Source: Tetmemena sp. SeJ-2015
Taxonomy: Eukaryota > Ciliophora > Spirotrichea > Sporadotrichida > Oxytrichidae
Assembly: GCA_027382625.1 (NCBI GenBank)
Contig: JAJKFJ010022492.1
Location: 1 to 64,000, forward strand
DNA: 64,000 nt
Direction: 5' to 3'
In this document: positions 1-10,267 of the stretch, one piece after another
Numbering within the stretch: position 1 is the stretch's first letter
How the letters are laid out: each line of letters opens with the position of its first letter
Made by a program: the position numbers and the translations under genes
Notes under the pieces: model-generated
Databases searched by the model: none
What the model was told of the DNA's origin: nothing
Seen by the model: the letters and a program-made list of their open reading frames with translations, nothing else

Positions 1-235
1 ATTATTTACACTTATAAATTGATAATAAAACGAATATTGATCAAATTTGTAATTATGTAAAATTGGTGGATAATTTATGAATCATATTGGTCAGAAATCA
101 ACTAGAAACATATATCCATTATAAGATTGATTCTTGAAGATCCCTCAAAAAATTCTTAAAGTAAAGTATGGAGTCAGAATCAAGGATAAAAATTATAGTT
201 GGACTCTCACTCAACTGTATCCTTTGATGTAATAA

Positions 236-897
236 TCACTAATAAATGACGTAGTCCTCTTTCTCCAATTTTTCTTTGTATGGGTTCATACCTTTCTGCA
301 CGAAGTCAGACCTCCAAACACCATCTTTACCTTTTATACATATATGACCGTGGGGGTGCTTAGGACTTCCTTTAATAATGGCTATATCACCGGCTTAAGC
401 CTCTTGTTCAGTCTTATTAGTGGGAGTATAACCATGCTTTTGCACCCAATCCCCATAATCTTTGGCACTTTTGATTCCGGTGGGCTGGTCAAGTTCGTCC
501 CAAGCTTTTTAAATTGCGAATCTAACATACTTCGCACAATCGTGAATAGATTTACTTTTACTTATCCCTATTATCACTTCTGCTGCTCTAGCTTTCTTAT
601 CTGAGAAAGTTTAAGGTGGTTTGGAAGGAGCTTCTTTGGGTGGTGTAGTTTTAGTATATGAGACCGGCGAAGAAGGAGGTGATGGTGAAGATGAAGAACT
701 CGAAGATGAGCTTTCTTAAAAATGAGGAGGTGAGGATGGTGGAGAAGGTTCTGATGAGGAAGGTGAAGATGGTTCTGGTGAAGAGGAAGAAGAGGAAGAA
801 CTATTTTGTATATCAATCGAAAAAGATACCTTAGAGGGGGTCCCCTCATTCAAAATCAAAAGATATTAAGAATAAAATTATTAATAATTACCTCTTA
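236..897 (-). CDS. Secreted or lysosomal amidase-like protein (bacterial CHAP/NlpC-P60-type fold), 5' end unresolved
   Basis: Read on the minus strand with TAA/TAG as Gln, the frame is open from about 897 to a TGA at 236-238. A low-complexity Ser/Pro-rich linker (about 850-600) precedes a compact domain of roughly 115 residues. The domain carries an N-terminal catalytic-type Cys in HDCAKYVR (near 540), then GDIAII, the His motif PHGHICI, and a WRSDFVQ block near the C-terminus. This Cys...GDxxxx...HGHI order is seen in bacterial peptidoglycan amidases, including type VI secretion amidase effectors and phage lysins, so cleavage of bacterial cell-wall peptide is the likely role. The first exon and any signal peptide were not found: a GTAATT donor-like site near 892 suggests an upstream exon. 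Assignment to a family rests on motif order only, so a general cysteine peptidase is possible. The domain looks bacterial in origin. Confidence 0.6.
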
Positions 898-1004
898 AAT
901 ATATCTGAGGATTTAATAAAAAAGAGAATTGAAATTAAAATAATTTATAAAATTTATAATTAGTGTAAGTTGAAGTGTGAGATCAAGATTAAAATAATTA
1001 CCTT

Positions 1005-1655
1005 TCAATTATGTATTTTATTATAAGCTAATTTCATCATTGTAACTTTTAAGAAAAAGATGGGTGGAGAGAGATACCTAGGCAGAAATTTTAACTTTAC
1101 TATTTTTTTATTCTTACTATCTTTTTATTATATCATTTTTATTTTTGTATTCACATTCTTTTCAGAGTCATCTTGCTGTTGCTAGGTCTCTTATTCCTTT
1201 TATTCAGTTTCCTAATTAGATTAAGCTTCTTCTTTTTAATCAGCTTCCTGATTAGTTTATTATTCCTCTTTATCTTCCTTTGATTCAGTTTGCAAATTAG
1301 TTTGAGCTAGCTCTTTTTATTCTTCCTATTGTGATTCCTGATTTATTGATGCAGGTTCTTTTTCTTCCTTTTATTAGACTAATTAGTTGGATTGTTCATC
1401 ATTATCATTATCTTCCCCTGATGATTCTTCTTACTGATAAAACCATGTTGATATCTCTTCTTCATTTTCTTCTCCTTCAACAACTACTTCATCACTATCT
1501 TCGTCATCATCTTCAATTTCTACATCCTCTGCTTCATCACTATCTGCGTCTTGTTATGCAGATTTATCATTATTTTGTGCTTTTTAGTCTGGTTCATTTT
1601 AAGGAGTACCTAGAGAGCTTTCAATTTAGCTACCGATTTATTAAAGGTTGAGCAT
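1005..1655 (-). CDS. Acidic Gln/Glu-rich hypothetical protein
   Basis: A single ATG-to-TGA frame of 216 codons (ATG at 1653-1655, TGA at 1005-1007) that is open only if TAA/TAG encode Gln. The first 170 residues are strongly biased to Glu, Asp, Gln, Ser and Asn, with runs such as DEAEDVEIEDDDEDSDE. The last 40 residues are basic and hydrophobic. No domain is recognised; the acidic part would be disordered. It lies just upstream, on the same strand, of the amidase-like gene (gap about 110 bp), so a shared transcript or a missed intron joining the two cannot be excluded, although the TGA argues against it. The composition bias makes chance unlikely; the C-terminal tail may be intronic read-through. 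Confidence 0.55.
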
Positions 1656-3064
1656 AGGAAAGATTTGGTTTCTATTTAATTATTATATATCTATTATCAG
1701 AGATCATTTTAAATTTGCATTAGTTATAGTAAAAATATAATATGTTTGCTTTAAGTATTTTTCGAGAAATAAAAATTAATTTAGGGTTTTTAATTTGTTC
1801 TTAATTATTAATACAATTTCGATTTTTAATCAATTAATCAAGTTAATGGATAAATTCCTTATAGAAATTTAAAGTTAAGTCTAATCTAATTGAGGGGATA
1901 TTATTAACAAAAATATTTGCTTGCTTTCATAATTCCTATTTGATGTGCTTCGTCCATGATTTAGTCTATATTAAAATCTATATTACATCTGCAACTTATT
2001 ACTTTGAAATTATCTTTCTTAAAAATAATTTTTTTATATTGAATATTTCTCGCAAAATTAATAAGAATATCAAATTGTGAAAGAAGGTGTTTCTCAAATA
2101 ATTTTTAATTGAAATTTATTCTTCGATTCTCTTTTTTTTCTGTTACTGATTAGTTTCTCTATATTCAAGAATCAATCAGGCAATTTAGGAAACACAAATA
2201 ATAGCTAAGACAGACTAAATTAGGAAGTCAAGAAAGCAGGAGTTTAGCGCTTCAATAAATATCTAGGATCGCCAAAGTACTTAGAATAAATTAAAAAGTT
2301 TGAGAATAGTTAAGGCAATAATTCATAGGATATCCCTTTTTCAAGTTTTCAGGTTCCTTCTAAAAACGGACTCTAATAAGAAAAAGCCAAATTATTTTAG
2401 GATCTTATTTAAATTTCTAGTTTAAATGTAAAATAAAACTTCTAACAGATTTTATTTGTACTGTATTTATTTTAAAGATTAATTTTTATTTAATAACCTC
2501 GGGTTTATTAAGGAATCCAATTTTTTGCAGTAATTAATAGAAGATAAAATGTTTTAAATCATTCCTTTATTCTAATAACTAAGCTTTGTAACTGTTGTGA
2601 TTCTTTTAATTTATCATGCTTTTAATTATTTTCCAATTCTTAATAGGAAGGGATGGCTTTAGGATGTAAGGGGATTTTAATAGAAATCAGCAAATGAAAA
2701 ATAATAGAGTTGAATAGTAGTACGTGATGATGGATTAAGATTATTACATAGACTCAGCTTAAAAGCTAAATCAACATCTAAATATACATTAAAAAATTAT
2801 TATAAAAGTAAATAAAAAATAATAAGTCATTTTTTAAAAATAAATGCATTTATTTTTGCATACAAAGTCAAAATAAAGTTAAAAATATATCTTAGCTTCA
2901 CAATCTATTGCGATTTATGACAATTAAATAAATTATCATTCATTTTTAAATAAAATTTTAATTAATTTTTGACAAGTACTTATTTCATTAAATTTAATAG
3001 TGAGATAGGCGTCCAAGTTGAATTTTAGAAATCAAGAAACTCTGAGGGAAGTTAAACTGTCCAA
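1656..3064. other. AT-rich spacer, no gene seen
   Basis: About 1.4 kb of very AT-rich DNA between the divergently placed 1005-1655 (-) and 3065-3958 (+) genes. No frame shows protein-like composition on either strand, and no RNA gene or repeat array was recognised. It probably holds two promoters and possibly germline-limited sequence. Confidence 0.5.
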
Positions 3065-3958
3065 ATGAAATAGTTCTTGCATAAAAGAAATAACACAGAA
3101 GACAGATATTCCAAAGTGAAATCGGTCAAACTTAAGATCCCCTCTCAAAGTGTAGCCAGCCACCTACCTTCCACTACTCAAATGGACTTTAATGAAAAGC
3201 TAAAACTTTTAGGTCTTAAAAATGCACATACCCTACTTGAAGTAAATACGAGTGCACTCTCAGATCACGATAGAGAAAATAGACTCTATGATCGAACTCT
3301 CCTTCAGCAGCAAACTGTCTCTGAGTCAGGAAACTTTTCTCCATCCTAATTATCACATATCACCAAAGATAGTAGACAAACATTTCTCAATTAGCACACT
3401 CTCAAGATTTAGCTAAGAGATGGCTCAAACAAAGGAATTTAGAGTTACATAAATCAAAACTAGATCACTTCTAACACATCTATAATGAGTGGATCGCATA
3501 ATTTTGAAAATAGGAAAATTCCTTAAACTCTAGCTTAATCGAGGCAAGCGTGGTTCCAAAAGCAAAAAGAGCGGCAAGTAGCTTAATCGACAGACTGGAA
3601 TAAGATCAGAGATGAAAAAGATAGGAGCATCATCATAGGATCCAATAATGTGGAGGTACGAAGTAGCTTAAGCAATAGCTCAATGAAACATGTTTAAGTA
3701 AATAAGACCATGGATTAAGATAATGCTGGTTAAGAGACTTCTCGATTCAAGTTTTAGGGATTAAATACGTTACTAAAAGCTGAAAATAAAACCCGAATAT
3801 ATAAAGTGCTCAAAGAGGAATCTATGAGCCTCTCCAAGTAATTCAATTATGTTTATATTTTGATAAAATAAATTTTCCTGATTTAAAAGAACCTGCTAAA
3901 ATAAAACCTAACTCCTGCCTAGAAAGAGGAAGAAAGACTACCTCATTATTCTAAATGA
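3065..3958 (+). CDS. Hypothetical basic/Ser-rich protein
   Basis: The frame opens at ATG 3065 and is free of TGA up to 3956-3958, 297 codons with many in-frame TAA/TAG read as Gln. It is rich in Ser, Lys, Asn and Arg with no recognised domain. From about 3840 the sequence turns AT-rich and intron-like (GTAATT near 3840, AG near 3893), so the true C-terminus may be spliced. The TGA overlaps the first pointer (3957-3967) of the scrambled RSP3 block, so the gene abuts that locus directly. It could be an independent gene or the 5' neighbour on the same somatic chromosome. Confidence 0.5.
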
Positions 3959-4622
3959 AAGAAAGTTGAGATGATAAAAGCTCAGCTGATTAATCCTTTA
4001 AAAAGAACAAGACTTCTCCTTATGACCTCAGACCTAAAATGATTGATAATCTTTGCACAATCACTCAGATAGAAGATTACGACCTCTTAAATTATAAAGT
4101 GCTCCTTACTAAAACTATAGAGTAAGCTATCTTGGAAGTAGAAGAAGAAACTGAGATTGACGAGATAAGAAAGTTCAAGAACGAATGCGGTAAGCGAAAG
4201 CAAGCTGAAAGAGAAGACTGGGAGTAAGAAGTTAAGAAAGAAATCGCTAGAATTATTACACATCATCTTTTAAGACTTGGGTTTCATTCATTTCTTATTC
4301 TCTCAATAAGTAGAAAAATAAGGCTTTGAAGATTGCTAGAGATAAGCGTGAGCAGTAATACAAGACTATGCAGAAGCTCCAATGCTTGAACATAGCAAAA
4401 GCTTATCTTTCGAACACCTTTACAAATTCTATGCAGTTCTTGTCCGACAACAATTATTGGAGAAACAAGTTTGAGGATCAGTTACAAGTCATTTACAAGG
4501 AATGGCTCTTCAAGAAAATTGATGAGGAAGCTCAAAAGAGCTCTAAGTCAGGAGATTTTCTAGATGGCATCTCAAGAAAGTTGATATAATATCAAGGGGC
4601 TGATATTGGAAAAGCAAAGGAA
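3957..4622 (+). CDS. RSP3: Radial spoke protein 3, even-numbered MDSs (2,4,6,8,10)
   Basis: MDS2 (3957-3991), MDS4 (4003-4035), MDS6 (4060-4088), MDS8 (4099-4571) and MDS10 (4591-4622) supply the parts missing from the minus strand. MDS6 gives ITQIEDYD. MDS8 gives TKTIEQAILEVEEE, a charged helix and the conserved C-terminal region around IAKAYLSNTF and KEWLFKK. Joined to MDS5 and MDS7 the conserved block reads without break from TQIEDYDLFDYDREV through VLLTKTIEQ. Within MDS8, between about 4250 and 4312, the frame is lost once more: either an intron I could not place or a conventional IES with a very short pointer. The plus-strand block alone looks like a second, damaged RSP3, but the pointer pattern rejects that. 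Confidence 0.92.
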
Positions 4623-5503
4623 CCTATCAAAAAGCAGATTTAGTAGAACATCCAAAGTTAACAACCATAAAATGAATAATCCTAATGTTCCTTCTAAGAT
4701 CACACCGTTTGCTCGAAAATATGTCAGATTGCTTAAGAAAATCCAGAATAATTTAATGAGAAAAGTTTGATAACTACGTGACAAAGTTTGAAAATGAGGA
4801 TCTAGATGAAGGAGAGGTGAATCCAGTTATTTACGAAGATATGACTTTTTTCACTGAATATTATCTCTAGCTTGAATCGTATTGCATTTTCAGTTGCTGA
4901 CGATCCCTTCTACAAATCTTTGAATTTATAATCCAAGAAGTTATAGTAACAAACATCAAGGGAAAACATCTGGCTACTATTAATCCAGAAAGCCTTAATA
5001 AATACTTGGCTTGGAGTATCTTGATGATTTCAGAGAGCCTCCTTTAGATTTTAATAAAGTGAGAATCACTCTTTCACAGATGAAGAAGACTGGAACGATG
5101 TTGTTACTCACCGTGAAAACCTTTGATTTGAGAAAGTAACCACCCAAAGAAGGAGAGTTCGACAGAGCTTGGTATCGCCTTACAAACGAAGATACAAACT
5201 AGACTATTGATTACAAGCATATCAAGTAAATCGAAAAGCCTGAAGGTTTTGATGAAGATGCACCCATAAACGAAGAGGAAGAGGATATATTTGAGATTAT
5301 ATTATAGTGGCAGGTAGAATTTTCTTAGACAAAAATGGAAGATGGGTTTATGAAAGCTATAACCATTGTTTCACTAAAGGGAAATATGAGAAATATGAGA
5401 AGTGAGGAAGAGGTCAAGCATCAAGCTGATGAGATCAGATCATTATGAAAATTGCTGCAAATGAAGAGGAGAGAAGATAAGCAGCAAAGCTCGCAGCAGC
5501 CAA
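4564..5503 (+). CDS. Unidentified protein, even MDSs (8 to 24) of the second scrambled gene
   Basis: The ATG (4564-4566) lies inside pointer 8. After joining, the frame runs MASSRIKGLILEKQ onward, overlapping the last 68 nt of RSP3 in a different frame. Plus-strand segments are MDS10 (4591-4622), 12 (4678-4734), 14 (4758-4877), 16 (4916-4995), 18 (5007-5040), 20 (5056-5286), 22 (5307-5402) and 24 (5447-5503). MDS20 and MDS22 contain KVRITLSQM, WYRLTNEDTNQTIDY and GRIFLDKNGRWVYESY, a strand pattern reminiscent of TerD-type stress-response domains; that is only a resemblance. MDS24 is an Ala/Lys-rich helix. Frame is kept through all junctions. Confidence 0.85.
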
Positions 5504-5598
5504 AATTAAACTGTTAAAAGTATCCTTAAAGTACATACATTGAAATGCAAAATCTTAAATATAACAAATCTAGCTACTTTCCTTCCTTAGTTTATATT

Positions 5599-6769
5599 TC
5601 ATTCATCTTCTTCTGGTGCTTCTCCGCCTTCCTCAAAATCTTGGTGTACAGGTAGAGGCTCGGGTGGGAAGATAGGGTAGACCTGCATATTTCTTAGGAA
5701 TCTACTGTGCTTTACAATTGTTGTCCTTCTTTTAAGAGTTTTATTTTTGACCGTTACTTAGAATCCATGAATGCATACACCGTCTGGCATCAAATATATT
5801 AAATAAATTCATTTGAGAAATAATATGAGGCATGTAGGGAGTCTTTGAAAGAGTCAATAAAATATAACATCAATAGAAGAGTATCTGCAACATTTCTTCT
5901 TACTCCTGGATGATCGAAAGGTAGCTCGGCCTCTAAGAGGTTTAGTCCATTGAATTCGATGGGTCCGAAGACGAAAGGTCGGGCAATCTTTTCTTGGAGT
6001 GCTTGACCAAACTCAGTAGGAATGAAGAGGTCCAAGTCTTTCTTGATAGGAGCTTATGGTTTCTCTTCTTTCTTTTCTTCCTCCTCGTCTTTTTAATCTT
6101 TCTTATTTCCTGCCTTCTTTTTCTTGGCTACTGCACTTAATGAAGCATTTATTTCATTAACAGAAATTTTCTCCTTTGCTCTCTAGATCTCATCATAATT
6201 TGCTAAGACCTTCTCATATACATATCGATAAGGGTGGGTGTAAGATCTGGGTATCTATCTGATGTGAAACTCTCGTTATCTACTTTTTCTTCCTGCCACA
6301 TAAGTGATCGTGGTTCTTGCAGATGGATCCTCTTAATCATATTTTACCTGAATCTAATTCATTCTCACTTTCTTATCATCATTCAATTTTAGCATAGGCT
6401 CTCTTTATGAACTTAAGTTTTAAGCCATATTTTTCTGACTTTAGGCTTTCTATTAGAATGCAGTCATCATACTTCTGGGTAGTATTTTCCTCTCAAAGAT
6501 AAATTCTATAATAAATTCAAGCTAGTCAGTTCAAGAGTGAAATAATATATAAGGGTAATAATGATGGCTATAATTTTCTCTTTCTTCTTCCTCAAATTCC
6601 CTTAAGTTGCCTTCAAGCAAGATTTATAGAGTGTATAATAATTAGGATTGAATATGAAGTGGACAGTTCTTCTTTCCTTGCTCTCAATTTATCTCACCTT
6701 TTCTTTCCTTTGGATTATAATGAAGTATCTGGAAAAAAAATTAGCCCCTTGATCCTAGACGATGCCATC
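5599..6769 (-). CDS. Unidentified protein, odd MDSs (9 to 25) of the second scrambled gene, with stop
   Basis: Minus-strand segments are MDS9 (6769-6743), 11 (6712-6641), 13 (6620-6574), 15 (6524-6493), 17 (6451-6422), 19 (6404-6361), 21 (6334-6292), 23 (6219-6165) and the long terminal MDS25 (6129 to about 5599). MDS25 has a Lys/Glu linker, the block DLFIPTEFGQALQEK, a stretch near FNGLNLLEAELPFDHPG, then MPDGVCIHGFQ and an acidic tail ending at TGA 5599-5601. One further frame change sits at about 5775-5830 and I could not resolve it. The whole protein is about 480 residues. I do not recognise the family; association with RSP3 suggests a cilium role but this is inference. Confidence 0.83.
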
Positions 6770-7426
6770 CATAAATCTCTTATATCAGAATATTAAATTT
6801 AATATTTAAGGAGCACGTTCAAAATGGGTTGAACTTCTCTGTCATAATCAAAGAGGTCGAATATCTCTCACATTTTTAAGTATCACACATTTTCTATGAG
6901 TGATCTTGTCAATGCCAGTTTTCTTGGGTATGTAGGGAGGAGTGGGTGGCTTTGGCTGAAACTCGTCAGTTTGAATCTTAACTTCTATCTCGTCTGGGCG
7001 TTATTTTCCCTGCTCGGTCAAGAAGTAAGTCAAGTCCACTTCTATCCTCGCAGGTGGACCAGGTCTGAACTTATTATACCTATAATTCCCACACATGCAT
7101 GCATTCTCTTTGTTCTTAGCCTTCTTAAACTCAATCAGCTGAGTCGAAAAAAGGTGACATCGTATCATACACATCAATTAAACTTTCTTTCTGTCTCTCT
7201 CCATCTTGATCCTTTCTTCCTCAAGAATTGGAATTGAGCTAATCAGGTTCATGTTATGGGTGTTTCCTCTGAAGACTCTCTTGTCATACATGATGTTGAG
7301 AGCATTTCTATCATCTTCGTTCTCCTCTGGAATCACCACCTGACTGCTACCTCCATTGAAGCTGTCCTTGTATTTGGGTTTGTTTTGCACCACTTTGGGC
7401 TGTGCTCCCTAGAAGGATTAAGACAT
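6684..7426 (-). CDS. RSP3: Radial spoke protein 3, odd-numbered MDSs (1,3,5,7,9,11) including start and stop
   Basis: ATG at 7426 opens MDS1 (7426-7181), which carries the RSP3 N-terminal signature YDKRVFRGNTH and a Glu/Arg-rich helix. MDS3 (7143-7110), MDS5 (7068-6897, with the IQTDEF and PPTPPYIPKKTG motifs), MDS7 (6859-6807, FDYDREVQPILNVLL), MDS9 (6769-6743) and MDS11 (6712 down to the TGA at 6684-6686) follow. Between them lie IESs that break the frame. RSP3 anchors the radial spoke to the axonemal A-tubule and carries an AKAP-type helix; it belongs in the motile cilium. Each piece alone is broken. Joined with the plus-strand MDSs it gives a protein of about 330 residues with the family domains in the usual order. 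This is a germline arrangement, not a pseudogene. Confidence 0.93.
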
Positions 7427-7599
7427 ATTGCTTTGAGTTGTAACTATCGAATTATTTCAATTTAATATATTTATTTCAAACCTACTCACAAGAAGCATTG
7501 ACACGTACCATTTATATAGTAAAGTTGAGAAATTAGAAAATGATTTGAAATATCTTTAGACGCTTTGACTTGACTTTATAATACTGAAAAACTCGTATT

Positions 7600-9629
7600 T
7601 CAGTGTTTGAACAATTCTTTGACACTATTTTAGTTCATGAATTCTTTGTGTTGCTTTGGAACACCCTAATTATCATATCTTCTCTAAGCAAGAGTAGATC
7701 TATTCGTAGACTCTGGTGGGACTATTGGCGATATAAAACCCTCTCCATCATTCTATCTCCTTGCTATTGCTAGCTATTGAGTAGACTACAGGCTCTCAAG
7801 TTCAGATTCATTTTTCAGAAGGAGTTGTGATGGTTAATAGCTTCTTCTTTGCGATTCTAATACCTCTTACTTTGATTCCTCAGTCCCCTTCTTTAATCAT
7901 AAATAATCAGTAAGAGAGCAAAGTTTAAATTCTTTACAATCTCAGAGCCACTGATGATTCTAATCATGTGATCAACCTTATTTTAGGCTTATAGATGGCG
8001 CTGGTGGATGATTTTCAGCTGTTCTTCATCTCCATTTTAATTAGAAAGTAAAGAGCCGATTCTCTTGCGATGATTAAATGCCAGGCCTTTCGACTGTATT
8101 CTATTTTGCCCTGTCTATTCTTCCCCTTTTATGTACGAGTTAGTTACCCTCTGCTTTATCAGATTTTTTCATTAAATCTGTTCTGCCTTCTCAAGTTATA
8201 AATAATTATAGATTTAGATGAAATTAGAATAGCATTAGTTGTTATTTGGAGACAAGAGAAAGATTAGAGTTAATAGTGTTCATGTTAAGGAAATTAACTC
8301 CCTGCCCATTAATTTCGTCTATGGTGATGCGATTAAGCTTTGAACCAGAGGAATTCTACCTTGCTTCTTGATTTTGATTATAAGAAAGAAATACTGTTTA
8401 GTTTAGAAGGTTTTGGTTCCTTCTCCAAGCATTCTGATTTTGGCTTTAACTAGCAAAGCTAGAATGAAAGAGGAATTTAAAAATGATTTTTTAAAAAGCT
8501 AAGAGCTGATTTAACATCAAGAGTTTAATTCATAATAGAAAAGGGCCTTCTCTGATTCGGATTGATGTCGCAAATGTCAATTTCTCCAGAGAACTACCTT
8601 ACAACTCTTAAATCATCGTCTCTAATAACATTCGTAACTATTCTCTTATTTTCATGTCCAGCCTAAAATAGAAACTTAAATAAAATTATAACTTTTATCC
8701 TAGCTTCGATTCTGTCTCATCTTTTCCACAATACTACTGCAATTTACAATCTTGCTTCTCTTGCTTTCTATGGTATCTCCTAAAGACTTAACTAGCTCTG
8801 AATTTTCAAGGGTCTCTCGAATCTTTTACCTTCTTTCGTTCCTTTATTTTAAAGTCAATTATACCTATTCCTTTCCAGATTTAGCATCATTTAAAGTAAA
8901 AGTTTAAAGTTTAATAAAAAAATATCATTAGGCAAGAGGGACTTATTCATTATCTTTACTTAATGAGAATTGTCTCTCTTATGTAGTAAATTTTTCAAAA
9001 TACTTCTTGCAGCTGCATTATTATCTTTACTGCGCTGTTACTGTGACTATGTTTGAATAATTTGGCTAGGGCTGATGCTGGAAGGAGAGAGTGAGCCTTA
9101 TTTGGAAGTTATAATTTTGTTCTTCTAGAGTTCTTGATTTCCCTTCGTATCGTCTAACTTGCTATTTTGATGCAAGAAGTACAAAAATAATATTTCATGA
9201 GTGCTGAATAAATAAATAGTATTTGACTTTTCGTTCATAGTCTTGACTCATGTCTCCTTCAACTTCGTCGTTCGTCGTTGTTAAATTCTCTCTTTCCTCT
9301 GCCCTCACATCATCATAATTGTTATCAACTGAATCTTCATTTATGCGCTCTGCAAATTTCACACTCTATACTTAATCAGTCTGTTATTTCACTATCGATT
9401 AATTTTAACTTGGTTTTAAGATTTAACCTCCTCTCTAGCTTTGATTGTTACTGCCCTAAGTCTAGGCTCTCTTAATCTTTGAGAATGAAGATATTCTTGG
9501 TGGACTTTGCACTTTATTAGAGGAAGTTGCATTCAAAGGACGGTTTTAAGGGCTAGTTGAAAATGAAACGAAGATGTCCCTCTCCTCTTTTTGTTATACT
9601 GGCTAGCTTTTATCGAAAGACTAAACCAT
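7600..9629 (-). CDS. Hypothetical Gln/Ser-rich multi-exon protein
   Basis: Starts at ATG 9627-9629 (MVQSFDKSQ) and can be followed in coding-quality frames to TGA 7600-7602. Exon 1 is Ser/Gln/Asn-rich. An intron of about 65 nt (GTCAAATAC...AAAATAG) separates it from exon 2 (QVRRYEGKS), and at least three more joins follow, including one near 8690 with a GT...TTTTAG signal. The last exon ends NSVKELFKH. The frame changes near 8340 and 7820 could be introns or IESs. No domain was recognised. It is head-to-head with nothing and lies just upstream of the RSP3 minus block, same strand, with a 174-bp gap. Confidence 0.55.
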
Positions 9630-10267
9630 AATTAAAAAATAAGAATAAGGAACTTAATTTAATTAAAGGAAGATAAAAATTCTCAAAATATTTTATCTTT
9701 AAAACTATTCCTTTTAGTTTACCTTATACTAGTTTATTGATTTTACTTTAGATGAGAAGTGGGGGAGCGCGTTTACGAGTCAGCTTTGCTATTTGCAAAA
9801 GCAGAGGATTCATTAAATGTTCTATTCATCAGTTTAAGTCTGTCTTTGAGTTCCCCTAAATTGAATTACTTTCAGGGATGTGTTTACAGATAAGATCTAA
9901 TTCAAATATTGCCCTAAGTCCAACATCATTATGTTTTATAATAATTAAATAAACTCATAATTTGTCGTAGTTATCATTGAGGTATTTATTACACTTTAGA
10001 GCCCAGTCTTTAAGTCCATTCGGCAGGAACATGCTTATTAGTTTAGAGGTTATGTTCATTTTTAGATCGCATTACATTATCATACGGTATACTATAATCA
10101 CTTTAAAGAGGGTATAAAAATATTTAACTATCTTTCCATCTTCCTTCCTTCTTTGTATTGTTTAGAGCCCAAGAATGGTCACTGCTCTTTCTACTTTGGC
10201 AGGCTTTGGCCTCAAAGCTTCTTATTATTCAGCTGGCAAGGACGAGTAATAGCAGTAGAAAGTGTCT

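Larger units (their letters stand above)
3957..7426. other. Scrambled, inverted germline locus: 25 alternating MDSs joined by 24 pointers
   Basis: Pointers in order of use (plus position / minus position in + coordinates): 1 GAAAGAAAGTT 3957/7181; 2 CTCAGCTGATT 3981/7133; 3 AAGAACAA 4003/7110; 4 TCAGACCT 4028/7061; 5 ATCACTCA 4060/6897; 6 CGACCTCTT 4080/6851; 7 GTGCTCCTTA 4099/6807; 8 GATGGCATC 4563/6761; 9 ATCAAGGGGCT 4591/6743; 10 CAAAGGAA 4615/6705; 11 AATCCTAAT 4678/6641; 12 TTGCTT 4729/6615; 13 GAGAAAA 4758/6574; 14 TAGCTTGAAT 4868/6515; 15 ATCTTTGA 4916/6493; 16 AGAAAGCCT 4987/6443; 17 TGGCTT 5007/6422; 18 AGAGAGCCT 5032/6396; 19 AAAGTGAGAAT 5056/6361; 20 AAGAGGAT 5279/6327; 21 GTGGCAGG 5307/6292; 22 ATATGAGAAG 5393/6210; 23 GAAAATT 5447/6165; 24 AGCCAA 5498/6124. 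Each position is the lower coordinate of that copy. Plus positions only rise and minus positions only fall. Odd MDSs lie on the minus strand, even ones on the plus strand. Segment lengths keep the reading frame at every junction tested. The pieces left out are the IESs. Confidence 0.95.

Noticed and set aside
574..849. His/Leu-rich minus-strand ORF starting MRGPPLRYLF
   Set aside because: It is an out-of-frame reading of the Ser/Pro linker of the amidase-like gene.
4128..4160. Shared GAAGAAGAAA between 4144-4153 and the minus block near 6562 as a pointer
   Set aside because: Joining there would break the RSP3 frame and violate the monotonic pointer order; it is a low-complexity coincidence.
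3957..4781. Plus-strand RSP3-like sequence as an independent, damaged RSP3 paralogue
   Set aside because: The minus block supplies exactly the missing parts through pointers in strict order and frame, so one scrambled gene explains both blocks better than two decayed paralogues.
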